Shown here: piece after piece, positions 1-10,116 of the stretch
How the letters are laid out: every line of letters begins with the position of its first letter
How positions within the stretch are numbered: position 1 is the first letter of the stretch
Origin: CAVOJV01 sp963696325
Lineage (GTDB): Bacteria > Pseudomonadota > Gammaproteobacteria > Competibacterales > Competibacteraceae
Direction of reading: 5' to 3'
NCBI GenBank assembly: GCA_963696325.1
Contig: CAVOJV010000054.1
Span: forward strand, 1-64,000
DNA: 64,000 bases
Position numbers and translations under genes: made by a program
Notes under the pieces: model-generated
Database searches by the model: none
Told to the model about the DNA's origin: nothing
What the model saw: the letters and a program-made list of their open reading frames with translations, nothing else

Positions 1-201
1 CACTCAGCCTCGATCTCCGCCTGCGTCTTGTCCGGTAATTGGATGAATGCCTGGAACACGGCCGCAGCCGCTTTTCCACCTTCTTCTAGGTCATCGAAGC
101 CGATCTCAAGCAGCACCCCATGTCGCTCATGGAAATACCGGCCCAGCAGCGCATTAGGGGTGTGCTGGAAGAATGTGATGGGCTGAAAAGTCTCGGGCCA
201 T
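1..201 (-). CDS. Conserved hypothetical protein, N-terminal part (runs off the left edge)
   Basis: Reading leftwards, an ATG at 201 sits behind an excellent ribosome site (GGAGG, 8 bases upstream). After five codons (M-A-R-D-F) the frame must shift by one base, at a run of four T near 186, to continue into an open frame that reaches the window edge and contains FFQHTPNALLGRYFHER and a following acidic stretch. The run of T suggests a spurious or real single-base insertion. I recognise the HTPNALL..YF motif from unnamed bacterial hypothetical proteins but know no function for it. It is transcribed away from the RHH gene at 291, so the two share a 90-bp promoter region. Confidence 0.5.
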
Positions 202-223
202 ATCCCGCCTCCTGGTTGCGGCT

Positions 224-278
224 AATCCAACTTCTTGGATTATATGGGACGTTCCAGTACAGTGCATTTTCAGTGCAC
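224..278. promoter_or_regulatory. Inverted and direct repeats between divergent genes (candidate operator)
   Basis: A perfect 7-bp inverted repeat AATCCAA-CTTC-TTGGATT lies at 224-241. It is followed by a direct repeat CAGTGCA at 260-266 and 271-277, 11 bp apart, which also forms the arms GTGCA/TGCAC. The repeats end 13 bp before the ATG of the RHH protein gene. This is the usual place for an autoregulatory operator of such a protein, but binding is inferred only from position. Confidence 0.4.
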
Positions 279-290
279 ACCGTTTCAGCG

Positions 291-503
291 ATGGCCACCA
301 CCAAGACAGCCGCTCTGACCTTTCGGATTGCTCCGAATGTGAAGGAGGCGCTTTCCACCGCTGCCGCTCGCGAGCACCGTTCCATCGCCAATAGGGTGGA
401 GGTGTTGATCCGGGATTATTGCGGGCGTAATGGCATTGCGATTCCCGAGCAGATGCAGCCGCTCCCGGAGCACGACAGCAAACCACACCTGCACGAACGA
501 TAA
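291..503 (+). CDS. Small ribbon-helix-helix (CopG-like) DNA-binding protein
   Basis: A 70-residue protein. The N-terminal strand TAALTFRIAP followed by NVKEALSTAAAREHRSIANRV matches the beta strand-helix-helix pattern of MetJ/Arc/CopG-type regulators. An upstream in-frame ATG exists at 120, but the segment it would add has no resemblance to the family, so ATG 291 is preferred. It ends 11 bp before hsdM and lies in the same orientation, so it probably heads the restriction-modification operon and may act as its controller, binding the repeats at 224-278. The regulatory role is inference from position. It could instead be an orphan antitoxin. Confidence 0.7.
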   Translation: MATTKTAALTFRIAPNVKEALSTAAAREHRSIANRVEVLIRDYCGRNGIAIPEQMQPLPEHDSKPHLHER

Positions 504-514
504 ATAGAACCCCG

Positions 515-619
515 ATGGCCATCAAGAAATCCGACCTCTACGCCTCCCTCTGGGCCTCGTGCGATGAACTGCGCGGCGGCATGGATGCCAGCCAAGACAA
601 GGACTACGTCCTGTTCATG
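515..619 (+). pseudogene. hsdM: hsdM, 5' fragment, cut by IS66-family insertion
   Basis: The first 35 codons of a type I restriction-modification DNA methyltransferase subunit: MAIKKSDLYASLW, ending in DYVLFM. The reading frame stops where an insertion sequence begins at 620 and resumes after the element at 2362 with LFIKYVSDKYGD, a typical HsdM_N continuation. Removing the element and one copy of the 8-bp duplication restores D-Y-V-L-F-M-L-F-I-K exactly. The copy seen here cannot make a full HsdM, so the system should be inactive unless the element excises precisely. Confidence 0.85.
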
Positions 620-2353
620 GTAACTTCTCAATAACTCACGGCACGGCAGACTCCGCCAAAGCCCGTTCACGGACAATCTCCGGCAAGGGCGGGATCACCC
701 CGTCGTCCAATCCGGTCGGTCAGGTAGTCCCAGAACGAGATCCCGAGTTTTCGGCAGGTCTTTTTCAGGCTGGCAAAGCTATCGCGACAGCGTCGCCCCA
801 GGTCGCTGCGCGTTCCGCCGCTGATCTTGCGCCATTTGACATACCCGCGGATGTCGTTCTCGCTGCCATTGGTGTGCAGAGGGATGTCCGGGCGCTGGAG
901 GACCAGGAGCAACGCGGATTTGTGGGCATGCAGGCGCTTGAGGGTCTGGTTGAGCGTCGCAAAGGCGGTCCGCTGAGTGAACAAGGCGTCGAAGCGCACC
1001 GCCGACCCGTAACCGCCTCTGGATTCGGCTGGCGTTGGTAGGCCTTGAGGTCGGCATAGAGATCCCACATCTCGCCGCGCACCCGTGCCAGATCCTGACG
1101 ATGCTGATCATTGAGCGGGATGAGCTTGTGAACAAGGCGTTCGGCGTGAACCCAGCACAAGGCATGGCGCAAAATCGCAAACTGTCCGGCACCATCGCTG
1201 ACGATGGCCAAGTCGGTGGAAAGTCCTTGCTCCAGCAAGCCGCCGAGCAAGGCGCCTTCGGTGGCGATGCGGCGATGGCGCTCGGTGGCGATGCCGAGGG
1301 TATCGAGGTGTTTCTCCCAGGCCTCTGCCGTCGCGAGTTCCTGCGTCGGATGGCGCTCCAGGCGCTGCAACGGCGCCTTGGGCAGCCCCTGCTCGCGCGC
1401 ATACTCGAGCGCCTCCATAGTGATGCAATAGCGGCGTTCCCCGGCTTGCAGGAGCTGGAGAAAATTGATCCGGCTCTTACTCTCGGTGCTGCAAAACCAG
1501 GCGAAGAGGTCGTTCCCAATCTGGGTGACGTAGCCGTTCTTGCCCTGATGCCGCGCCCCCGAATCATCGACCGTGATGAAGGAGCTGACCGCCAAGCCAA
1601 CCTGCAGCAGCCCATCCTTCTCCGCAAAGAACGGTTCGTTGTGGTCGCTGAGGAGGGCATCGATCTGCCCCACGGAGAGGTCGATGCCCCATTCGAGCAG
1701 TTGCTCGCGCAATAACGGCTGGGTGACGTGGCAATGATGGTGCTGGTAGAGCAGATAGGCCCGCAGCCCGGACCGAAGTGCCCGCCATGAAGCGTCGGCG
1801 GCAGTTCCCCGCACAACCATTCCCCCTCCGGGGTCTGCCAGACCTCCAGACGATAGCGGATGTTGTGGGGCTGATCTTCAAGTCCTGAACGATGAAGTCA
1901 CGATATCCCTTGAAGCGCGAGTCCGGCGGCAGCGGTTGGCTCGGCGGGATCAGGCAATCCTCGTGGATGCTCAAGACTGCGCCGTCTTATGCCGCTTGGC
2001 CGAACCCGCTCGCTTGCCGCTGGCCTCGTCCGAGGCCTCGGTCTTTGCCTCCGGATCGCGCTGACCTTCCATCCCGCTGGGCTTGAACGTCGGCTTCGCC
2101 TTCTCGCCCTTGAGCACCGCAATCTCATCGCGCAACTGTTGGATGGTTTCCGCCTGCCGGTGGGTTTCCTCAGCCAACCGTTCGATCAGCGCCACCAATT
2201 GCTCGACCACCGGGGTGCGTTCCGCGTCGGGGATGTCGGGTAGTTGGATCGGGGTGGGCATGTCGAGGAACGATTCTGAGGTGAGGATGGATTGATGAGA
2301 ACACTTTAACAGGTATCGTCGGTGATGGCTGCCATGACTTATTGAGAAGTTAC
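620..2353 (-). mobile_element. IS66-family element (ISBst12-like, single transposase) inserted in hsdM
   Basis: A 1734-bp element. The left end GTAACTTCTCAATAA (620-634) is the exact inverted repeat of the right end (2339-2353), and weaker similarity extends further inward. An 8-bp target duplication TGTTCATG flanks it at 612-619 and 2354-2361; 8 bp is the size typical of the IS66 family. Only a TnpC-like transposase frame is visible, with no tnpA or tnpB, as in the ISBst12 subgroup. The perfect duplication indicates a fairly recent insertion. Confidence 0.92.
667..2261 (-). pseudogene. IS66-family transposase (TnpC-like), frameshifted
   Basis: Reading from ATG 2261 (MPTPIQLPDIPDAERTP) there is a coiled-coil N-terminus with EQLVALIERLAEETHRQAETI. 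It is followed, in other frames, by the zinc-finger/linker region, a central part with FITVDDSGARHQGKNGYVT and LAIVSDGAGQFAILRHALCW, and a C-terminus with LHTNGSENDIRGYVKWRKIS. These are hallmarks of the IS66 DDE transposase, including the catalytic aspartates and the late glutamate of the SEND-like motif. At least three frameshifts (about 1970, 1820 and 1015) break the roughly 530-residue protein. They may be sequencing errors, because the element ends are perfect. Confidence 0.85.
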
Positions 2354-4744
2354 TGTTCATGCTGTTCATCAAATACGTCTCCGACAAATACGGCGACTCG
2401 GACGACTTCGCCCCGCCGGTCACCATCCCGCCGGGGCCAGCTTCAAGGACATGGTCGCCCTCAAGGGCAAGAGCGACATCGGCGACAAGATCAACACCCA
2501 GGTCATCCAGCCGCTCATCGACGCCAACTCCCGCCTCGCCCGCAGCGACTTTCCCGACTTCAACGACCCGAACAAACTCGGCGAGGGCGAGGCGAAGGTC
2601 GAGAGCCTCGGCAACCTCATCGCCATCTTCGAGAACCCCGCCCTCGATTTCTCGAAAGAACCGCGCCGAGAACGACGACATCCTGGGCGACGCCTACGAG
2701 TATCTCATGCGGCACTTCGCCAGCCGAGAGCGGCAAGAGCAAGGGGCAGTTCTACACCCCGTCCGAGGTCAGCCGCATCATGGCCAAGGTCATCGGCATC
2801 TCGCCGGCCGAACACCGTGGCCGCCACCACCGCCTACGACCCCACCTGCGGCTCCGGCTCGCTGCTGCTGAAAGTCGCCGCCGAGGCCGGCAAGCACATC
2901 ACCCTCGAAGGGCAGGAAAAGGACGTGACCACTGCCGGTCTCGCCCGCATGAACATGATCCTGCACGACTTTCCGACGGCCAACATCCTCTCGGGCAACA
3001 CGCTCGCCGATCCCAAGTTCAAGGACGGCGAGCAGCTCCGCACCTACGACTACGTCGTCGCCAATCCGCCCTTCTCCGACAAAACCTGGTCCACCGGCCT
3101 CACCCTGGCGAGCGGACACGCTTCCAGCGCTTCGCCTGGGGCGTGCCGCCCGACGAAGCAGGGCGACTACGCCTACCTGCTGCACATCATCCGCTCCATG
3201 AAGAGCACCGGCAAAGGGGCCTGCATTCTTCCCGCACGGCGTCCTCTTCCGCGGCAATGCCGAGGCCGTCATCCGCCAGCAGCTCGTCCGCTCCGGCTAC
3301 CTCAAGGGCATCATCGGCCTGCCGGCCAACCTCTTTTACGGCACCGGCATCCCCGCCTGCATCCTGGTGCTCGACAAGGAAAACGCCACCGCCCGCAAGG
3401 GCATCTTCATGATCGATGCCTCCAAGGGCTTCATGAAGGACGGCAAGAAGAACCGCCTCCGCGAGCAGGACATCCACAAGATCGTGGACACCTTCACCCG
3501 GCAGGATGAAAGCGACCCGCGCTACGCCCGCATGGTGCCCGTCGAGGAAATCGCCGACCCGAAGAACGACTACAACCTCAACCTCCCGCGCTACATCGAC
3601 AGCACCGAGCCGGAGGACTTGCAGGACATCGACGGCCACCTGCGCGGCGGCATCCCCGAGCGCGACCTCGATGCCCTCGGCAACTACTGGAAGATCATGC
3701 CCGGCCTGCGCGCCGCCTTGTTCAAGACGGCCAACCGCCCCGGCTACTGCCAGCTCCAGCTTCCCATCGCCGAAGTGAAGCCCGCCATCTTCGGCCACGC
3801 CGAGTTCACCGCGTTCACACCAAGGCCCGGAAGCTCTTCACCAAATGGCAGACGGCCACCGTCCCGCTGCTCAAGGGCCTCGCCAAGGACGGCCATCCCA
3901 AGCCGCTCATCGAAACCATCGCCGAGGACTTGCTCGCCACCTTCAAGACCGCGCCGCTGCTCGACGCCTACGATGTGTATCAGCACCTCATGGACTACTG
4001 GGCCGAGACCATGCAGGACGATTGCTACCTCATCGCCGATGACGGGTGGAAGGCCGGCGCGCTGCCCCGCGAAATCCGTCAGGTCAAGAACAAGGAAGGC
4101 AAACTCGTCTGGCCCGAGAAGGAAGACTACAAGAAGGGCAAGCGCCGCTTCAAGTCCGACCTCGTTCCCGCCGCCCTGCTCATCGCCCGCTATTTCGCCG
4201 CCGAGCGGGATGCCATCGCCGCCCTCGAAGCCGACATCGCCAGCATCGAGCAGCAGCTCGACGAAACGCGCGAGGAACAAAGCGGCGAGGAAGGGCTGCT
4301 CGCCGAAGTCATCGAAGGCGAGGGCGAGAAGCAGAAAATCACCGCCAAAGCCCTCAAGGCCCGCCTCAAGGACATCGGCCGCGACCCCGACTACGCCGAG
4401 GAACGCCAGGCCCTCGAAGCCTACGCCGCGCTGCTCGACCAGCAGGCCGACGCCAAGGCCCGGCTCAAGACCGCGCAGGACGACCTCGAAGCCAAGCTCG
4501 ACGCCAAATACCCCACGCTCACCGAGGACGAAATCCAGACCCTCGTGGTGGACGACAAATGGCTGGCCACCCTCGCCGCCGCCGTGCAGGGCGAGCTGGA
4601 CCGCGTCTCGCAAACCCTCACCGGCCGCATCCGCCAGCTCGCCGAACGCTACGCCACCCCGCTGCCGCAGCTCACCGATGAAGTGGCGACGCTCGCCGCC
4701 CGCGTGGACGGACACCTCAAAAAGATGGGAGCGTATGGAAGTGA
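2354..4744 (+). pseudogene. hsdM: hsdM, main part (type I methyltransferase), multiple frameshifts
   Basis: Continuation of the hsdM gene after the insertion. Pieces in three frames together give a nearly complete methyltransferase: GQFYTPSEVSRIMAKVIG, the SAM-binding motif DPTCGSGSLLLKV, the catalytic NPPF motif in VVANPPFSDKTW, and a long C-terminal helical region ending near KKMGAVWK. At least eight single-base shifts are needed (near 2435, 2656, 2728, 2810, 3108, 3153, 3225, 3825 and one just before the stop at 4742). Between the shifts the protein sequence is well conserved with no eroded motifs. That favours recent damage or assembly error over old decay. The end overlaps the hsdS start by 10 bp. 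Confidence 0.8.
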
Positions 4745-5972
4745 AACCTGGCTACAAACAGACCGAGGTCGGCGTCATCCCGGAGGAGTGGGAGACAAGG
4801 CCATGCTCGGAAGTGAGCGAACGCATCATGGTCGGAATCGTGATTCGTCCGACACAGTATTACGTGAACAGCGGCGTGCCCGCGTTTCGCTCCGCGAATA
4901 TCCGAGAGGACGGGATAAACGACTTGGACCTCGTTTTCATCAGCGAAGAATCCAATGCTGTCTTAGCGAAAAGCCAGACGCGGACCGGTGACGTTCTCAC
5001 GGTGCGAACCGGCTATCCGGGAACGAGTGCCGTCGTTCACAGCCGTCATGCAGGCAGCAACTGCATTGATATTCTCATCACTCGGCCATCCAAGAAATTG
5101 GATTCTACTGGTTGGCCATTGGATCAACTCGCCGTTCGGGAAGGAGCAGGTTCATCCGCAATCAGGGTGGGCTTGCTCAACAGCACTTCAATGTCGGCGA
5201 CATGCGGAATCTCGTCGTCGCCCTTCCACCTCTCCCCGAACAACGCGCCATCGCAACGGCGTTGAGCGATGTGGATGGGCTGCTGGGCGGGCTGGACCGG
5301 CTCATCGCCAAGAAGCGCGACCTCAAACAGGCCGCCATGCAGCAACTCCTCACCGGCCAAACCCGCCTCCCCGGCTTCCACGGCGAGTGGGAGGTGAAGC
5401 GGCTGGGGATGTGGCCACTTTCATAAAGGCAACGGGCTGCCCAAAAGTGCGCTCAGTGAATCAGGCGCAGAGCCATGCATTCACTACGGTGAGCTTTTCA
5501 CACGTTACCCCGAGACCATCGGGGAGATTATCAGCTCGGACCGACACATTCAGAAGGCGTGTTTCGCTCGGTCGCGAACGACGTGCTGATGCCCACGTCT
5601 GACGTAACACCCAGAGGCTTGGCCAAAGCCAGTTGCGTCAGAGTCGATGGCGTAATCGTCGGCGGGGACATTCTCGTAATCCGCTCAGACACAAATCGCG
5701 TCCACGGCCCTTTCTTAGTCTCGTCATTCGCTATGAGGAAACGCAGGTGCTTCAACTTGTGACGGGCAGCACGGTTTACCACCTCTACGGAAGTGACATG
5801 AAGCAATTTCACCTTCTCAGTCCCACCCCTCGCCGAACAAACCGCCATCGCCGAGGTGCTGATGGAGATGGACGCGGAGCTGGCGGCATTGGAGCAGCGG
5901 CGGGAGAAGACCCGCGCCCTCAAGCAGGCCATGATGCAGGAACTCCTCACCGGAAAGACAAGATTGCTGTAG
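4735..5972 (+). pseudogene. hsdS: hsdS, type I specificity subunit, frameshifted
   Basis: Start ATG 4735 (MEVKPGYKQTEVGVIPEEW) overlaps the end of hsdM. The gene shows the two-half design of HsdS. First comes a target-recognition domain, then a conserved spacer (LPPLPEQRAIATALSDVDGL with AAMQQLLTGQTRLPGF), then a second recognition domain starting EWEVKRLGDVATF, and a second spacer ending with ALKQAMMQELLTGKTRLL before TAG at 5970. Frameshifts occur near 5120, 5405, 5550 and 5820. HsdS sets the DNA target sequence; the broken frame means the specificity cannot be read confidently from this copy. Confidence 0.8.
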
Positions 5973-6010
5973 GATGAACGGAGCGAAACTGACCGAAGAA
6001 ATGCCCAACC

Positions 6011-6238
6011 ATGCCCGATCAAGAAAGCGAAATTCAGAAACTCGAAAGCCAGTTCCCGCCCGTCTCCGCTGAGGCGTTTGCCGCCGCGCGTGAGAAGGTG
6101 CTGGCCTCCGGTCAAAGCGTGCTGCAATCCGAGGGCGGTTTCATCTACCGGGTCTTCCCGGACGGACGGAAAGAACTGGTGAAGCAGATTGAAGCCCCGA
6201 CGCCGGTCACGCCCGGCACCAAGCTCACGATCCGGTGA
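6011..6238 (+). CDS. Small acidic protein upstream of the zeta-like gene (possible antitoxin)
   Basis: A 75-residue protein starting MPDQESEIQKLESQFPPVS and ending GTKLTIR. I do not recognise a named domain. Its stop TGA (6236-6238) overlaps the GTG start of the following P-loop gene (GTGA), so the two are probably translationally coupled. A small gene directly before a zeta-toxin-like kinase is the normal place for its partner or antitoxin, so the role is inferred from context only. It lies 38 bp after hsdS, inside the restriction operon. Confidence 0.55.
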   Translation: MPDQESEIQKLESQFPPVSAEAFAAAREKVLASGQSVLQSEGGFIYRVFPDGRKELVKQIEAPTPVTPGTKLTIR

Positions 6239-6981
6239 GCGCCGCCACGCCGAGGATGCGGATGTTTGCCGGGCCGAACGGCTCGGGAAAGAGCGTGCTC
6301 AAGTCGTATCTGCCTGCGGAACTGCTGGGCGTTTACCTGAACCCGGACGAGATCGAGGCGTGCATCAAACGGAGCGGGTTTCTCGACGTGGGAACGTTCG
6401 GCGTCAGGACAGTGGTGGAGGAGGTGCTGCCAGTCTTCGCCGGCTCGGATTTTCTGAAGGCGGAAGGATTGGAGGAAGCAGCGGGGCGTTTACGGTTTGC
6501 GGATGGGCGGCTGGAATTTGCCGGCGTGGAGGTCAACGCCTACTTCGCCTCGGTGGCGGTGGATTTTTTGCGCCAGAAATTGCTGGAGCGAAAAGTGACG
6601 TTCACGTTCGAGACAGTCATGTAGCATCCTGGCAAGGTGGCGCTGCTGGCCGAGGCGCAGCGCGCAGGCTACCGGACCTACCTGTATTACCTGGCGACGG
6701 ACGATCCGGAGATCAATGTCTCGCGCGTGCGCAACCGGGTGGGGTTGGGCGGACATCCGGTGCCGGAGGACAAGATCATGAGCCGCTATCACCGATCGTT
6801 GGATTTGCTGATGGAGGCCATCCGGCACACGAACCGGACCTACATTTTCGACAACTCGACGGACAACGCCGACCTCAGGCACACTTGGCTGGCTGAGATT
6901 ACCGACGGGCGGCTTATGGAAATGAAAACGGATCGGCTTCCTGGCTGGTTCAAGCGTGCAGTGCTCGATAAAATCACCTGA
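6235..6981 (+). pseudogene. Zeta-toxin-like P-loop protein (COG4185 type) with in-frame amber stop
   Basis: GTG start at 6235, overlapping the preceding gene. The product has a Walker A motif (FAGPNGSGKS) close to the N-terminus, LNPDEIEA as the substrate-binding region, FTFETVM, and a second half beginning HPGKVALLAEAQRAGY with R-rich NVSRVRNRV. This is the predicted ABC-type ATPase/zeta-toxin fold. At 6622-6624 a TAG interrupts the frame exactly where relatives have a serine in the E-T-V-M-S-H-P motif (TCG to TAG would need one change). Reading continues in the same frame to TGA at 6979, so read-through would give a 248-residue protein. As written it is a pseudogene, or it depends on suppression. 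Confidence 0.7.
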
Positions 6982-6993
6982 ACTTCCCGCGTC

Positions 6994-9900
6994 ATGGCTA
7001 AACAACCCCGCTCCGAACGCAAGACGCAGAACCGCGTCATCGCCCTGTTCACGGACAAGGCCCGTCCCGATTGCCTCGGCTACGATTACCTCGGCGAGTG
7101 GCACAAGCGGGAGAACAACCGCTGCATCGAGACGGAGTTGCTCCGGGCGAACCTGAAGGCGCGCGGCTATTCCGAGGCGCACATTTCCGCCGCCCTGCAA
7201 AAGCTGATGGCCGCCGCGGACGCCACGGGCATCACCCTGTATCAGGCCAACCTGCGCACCTACCAACTGCTGCGCTACGGCGTGTCGGTGCAGATCGCCG
7301 CCGGACAGCCGCACGACACGGTGCATCTGGTGGATTGGGAGCACCCGGAGAACAACGACTTCGCCCTCGCCGAAGAAGTGACCTTGCGCGGCGGCTACGA
7401 ACGGCGGCCCGATCTCGTCCTTTATCTGAATGGCATCGCTGTCGGCGTCATCGAGCTCAAGCGCAGTTCGGTCGAGATTGCGGATGGCGTGCGCCAGCTC
7501 ATCACCAACCAGGAGGAGATTTTCAACCGGGCTTCTTCGCCACGGTGCAGTTGGTGTTCGCGGGCAGCGATTCGCAAGGGCTGCGCTACGGCACCGTGAC
7601 CACCAAGGAGGAATTCTTCGTGGAGTGGAAGGCGGCGCATCACCGCCGCGCTCACCGCTGGCGCCTTGCTGGACCGTCCGCTGGCCGAGATGTGCGAGAA
7701 GTCCCGCCTGCTCGACCTGATCCGCAACTTCATCATCTTCGACAAAGGCATCAAGAAGGTGCCGCGTCCGCATCAGTTCGCGGGCGTGAAGGCGGCACAG
7801 GAACGCATTCGCAAACGCGAGGGGGGCGTCATCTGGCACACGCAGGGCAGCGGCAAGAGCATCCTGATGGTGCTGCTCGCCAAGTGGCTGCTGGAACACG
7901 ATCCCGAGGCCCGCATCCTCGTCGTCACCGACCGCGACGAACTGGACAAGCAGATCGAGGGCGTGATGAAGAACGCCGGGGTCATCGGCGAGAACTCGCC
8001 TTCGCCCCGCATACCTGAACCGCGCGGAGTTTGTCGCCAAGCTCGGCGCCGCCGCGCCCCGGCTGCTCTGCGCGCTCATCCACAAGTTCGATCCCGCCGA
8101 CCTCAAAGGCCCGCCGCCGCACGTTCATGGCCGGTTCTACGTCTTCGTGGATGAATGCCACCGCACCCAGGGCGGCGACATGAACAGGCAGATGAAGCGC
8201 TGGCTGGAGAACGCGCATCTTCATCGGCTTCACCGGTACGCCGCTGCTGAAGAAGGACGCGGCCAAGCTGAGGACTCGGGATATTTTCGGCACCTACATC
8301 CACACCTACAAGTTCCACGAAGCGGTCGCCGACAAGGTGGTGCTCGACTTGAAATACGAGGCCCGCGACGTGCCGCAGCGCCTCACCTCGCCGCAAGGAC
8401 ATCGAAGACTATTTCGCGCGGAAGACCAAAACGCTGAACAATTTTCAGAAAGCCATCATCCGCAAGCGCTGGGCCACGATGGAAGAGTTGATGAGCGCCG
8501 AGGAGCGCAAGGCACGCATCGCCGCCAGCATCATCCACGATTTCGACACCAAGCCGCGCCTGAACAACGACCGGGGCACGGCCATTCTCGTGGCCGCGAG
8601 CATCTACGACGCCTGCCACTATTACCGCATCTTCCAAGGCAAACCGTTCGGCCAATACTGCGGCATCATCACCTCCTTCGAGCCGAACCCCAACGCGATC
8701 TCCCGCGAGCCGCCGAACAGCGACGAACGCTACAAGTTCGACACCTACACGAAGCACGTCCTCAAGAGCGGGCCAGACGACCAAAGCCTACGAGGACGAA
8801 GCCAAGCGCCGCTTCATCGAAGAACCCGCCAACATGAAGCTGCTCATCGTGGTGAGCAAGCTCCTGACCGGCTTCGACGCGCCAAGCTGCACCTACATCT
8901 ACCTGGATAACGAACTGCACGACCACAACCTCTTCCAGGCCATCTGCCGCACCAACCGGCTCGACGGCGACGACAAGGACTACGGCTACATCGTGGATTT
9001 CAAGAAGCTGTTCAAGGACGTGCAGGAGGCCATCGCGGTCTATAGCTCCGACGAGCTGGACATTGATCAGGGCAACGGCGGCACCAACAACGTCGAGCTG
9101 AAGGACTGGCTCAAGGAAGGAAAGAAACAGCTCGATGCCGCCCGCGAGGCGCTTCGCTACCTGTGCGAGCCGGTACCGCTGCCGCGTGAGATGGAGCAGT
9201 TCCTGAACTACTTCTGCGGTGACGCGGACAATCCTCAAGCGCTGGCGGACACCGAGCCGTTGCGCATTTCGTTCTACAAGTCCGTGGCCACCTTCGTGCG
9301 TGCCTTTGCCGACATCGCACAGGATCTCACCGAAGCCGGCTACTCCGATGCCGAGGCAGCCGCGTTGCAGAAGGAAGTCGAGTTCTACGGCGATACCCGT
9401 GCCGCCATCAAGAAACACTCGGGCGAGGAGCTGGACATCAAACCCTACGAGGCCGATATGCGGCGCCTGCTCAACACCTACGTGCAGGCCGATCCAGCGG
9501 CGGACATGGGCAATCTCAATTCGTTGTCACTCACGGAGCTGATCATCGAGACCGGCATTCACGATGCCATCGCCCGCAAACTGAACGAGAAAGGCAACTG
9601 TCGAAGAACGCTATTGCCGAGGGTATCATCAACAATGTCCGCAAGACCATCATCCGCGACCAGCTCACCGACCCACGATTTTACGCGGAGATGTCGAAGC
9701 TGCTTGACGACCTGATCAAGCAGAGCCGGGCGGATACGGTGGCCTACGAGGCATTCCTGCGCAAGGCCGAGGAACTGGTGAAGCGGCTGGCGGCCAAGCA
9801 GCCAGAGGCGGGGATTCCGGCGGTTCTACATGGCAAACCCGAGGCCATCGTGATCTACAACAATCTGCCGGATATCCTCGCGGCGGCGGGCATTGCCCCT

Positions 9901-10116
9901 TTCATGGTGGCGGAACCACATGCCGAATACGCAGACGAGCGGCTGGCTTTGGCGCTGGAAATAGACCAAGCGCTGCGCGAGCACGCACCAGCGGGCTGGA
10001 AGGGCGATGAAACCCGAGAGAAGCAGGTGCTGAGAGCGCTATTTCCGATCATGGGCCGCGACCGGCTAGCCACGCAGGCGATATTCGAAATCATCAAGAA
10101 CCAGCCCGGCTACTGA
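6994..10116 (+). pseudogene. hsdR: hsdR, type I restriction endonuclease subunit, frameshifted
   Basis: ATG 6994. The N-terminal nuclease domain shows the PD-(D/E)xK pattern in RRPDLVLYLNG...VIELKR. The motor domain has Walker A WHTQGSGKSILM, the DECH box in VFVDECHRTQGG, GFTGTPLLKKD, and the late helicase motif with SKLLTGFDAPSC and QAICRTNRL. The C-terminal helical region runs to the stop at 10114-10116. Frameshifts near 7530, 7640, 8010, 8215, 8270, 8395, 8775 and 9600 split the roughly 1040-residue protein. The motor residues are all intact when the frames are joined, so as with hsdM the damage is mainly single-base indels. ATP-dependent cleavage by the complex would require HsdM and HsdS. 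Confidence 0.85.

Noticed and set aside
1035..1715. 226-codon plus-strand frame inside the IS66-family element
   Set aside because: Antisense shadow of the transposase, whose DDE motifs lie on the minus strand; no ribosome site or known domain.
3744..4715. 323-codon minus-strand frame opposite hsdM
   Set aside because: High-GC antisense shadow; the plus strand encodes recognisable HsdM C-terminal helices.
6490..8106. 538-codon minus-strand frame opposite hsdR and the P-loop gene
   Set aside because: Spans the recognised HsdR nuclease and Walker motifs on the plus strand; composition typical of an antisense shadow.
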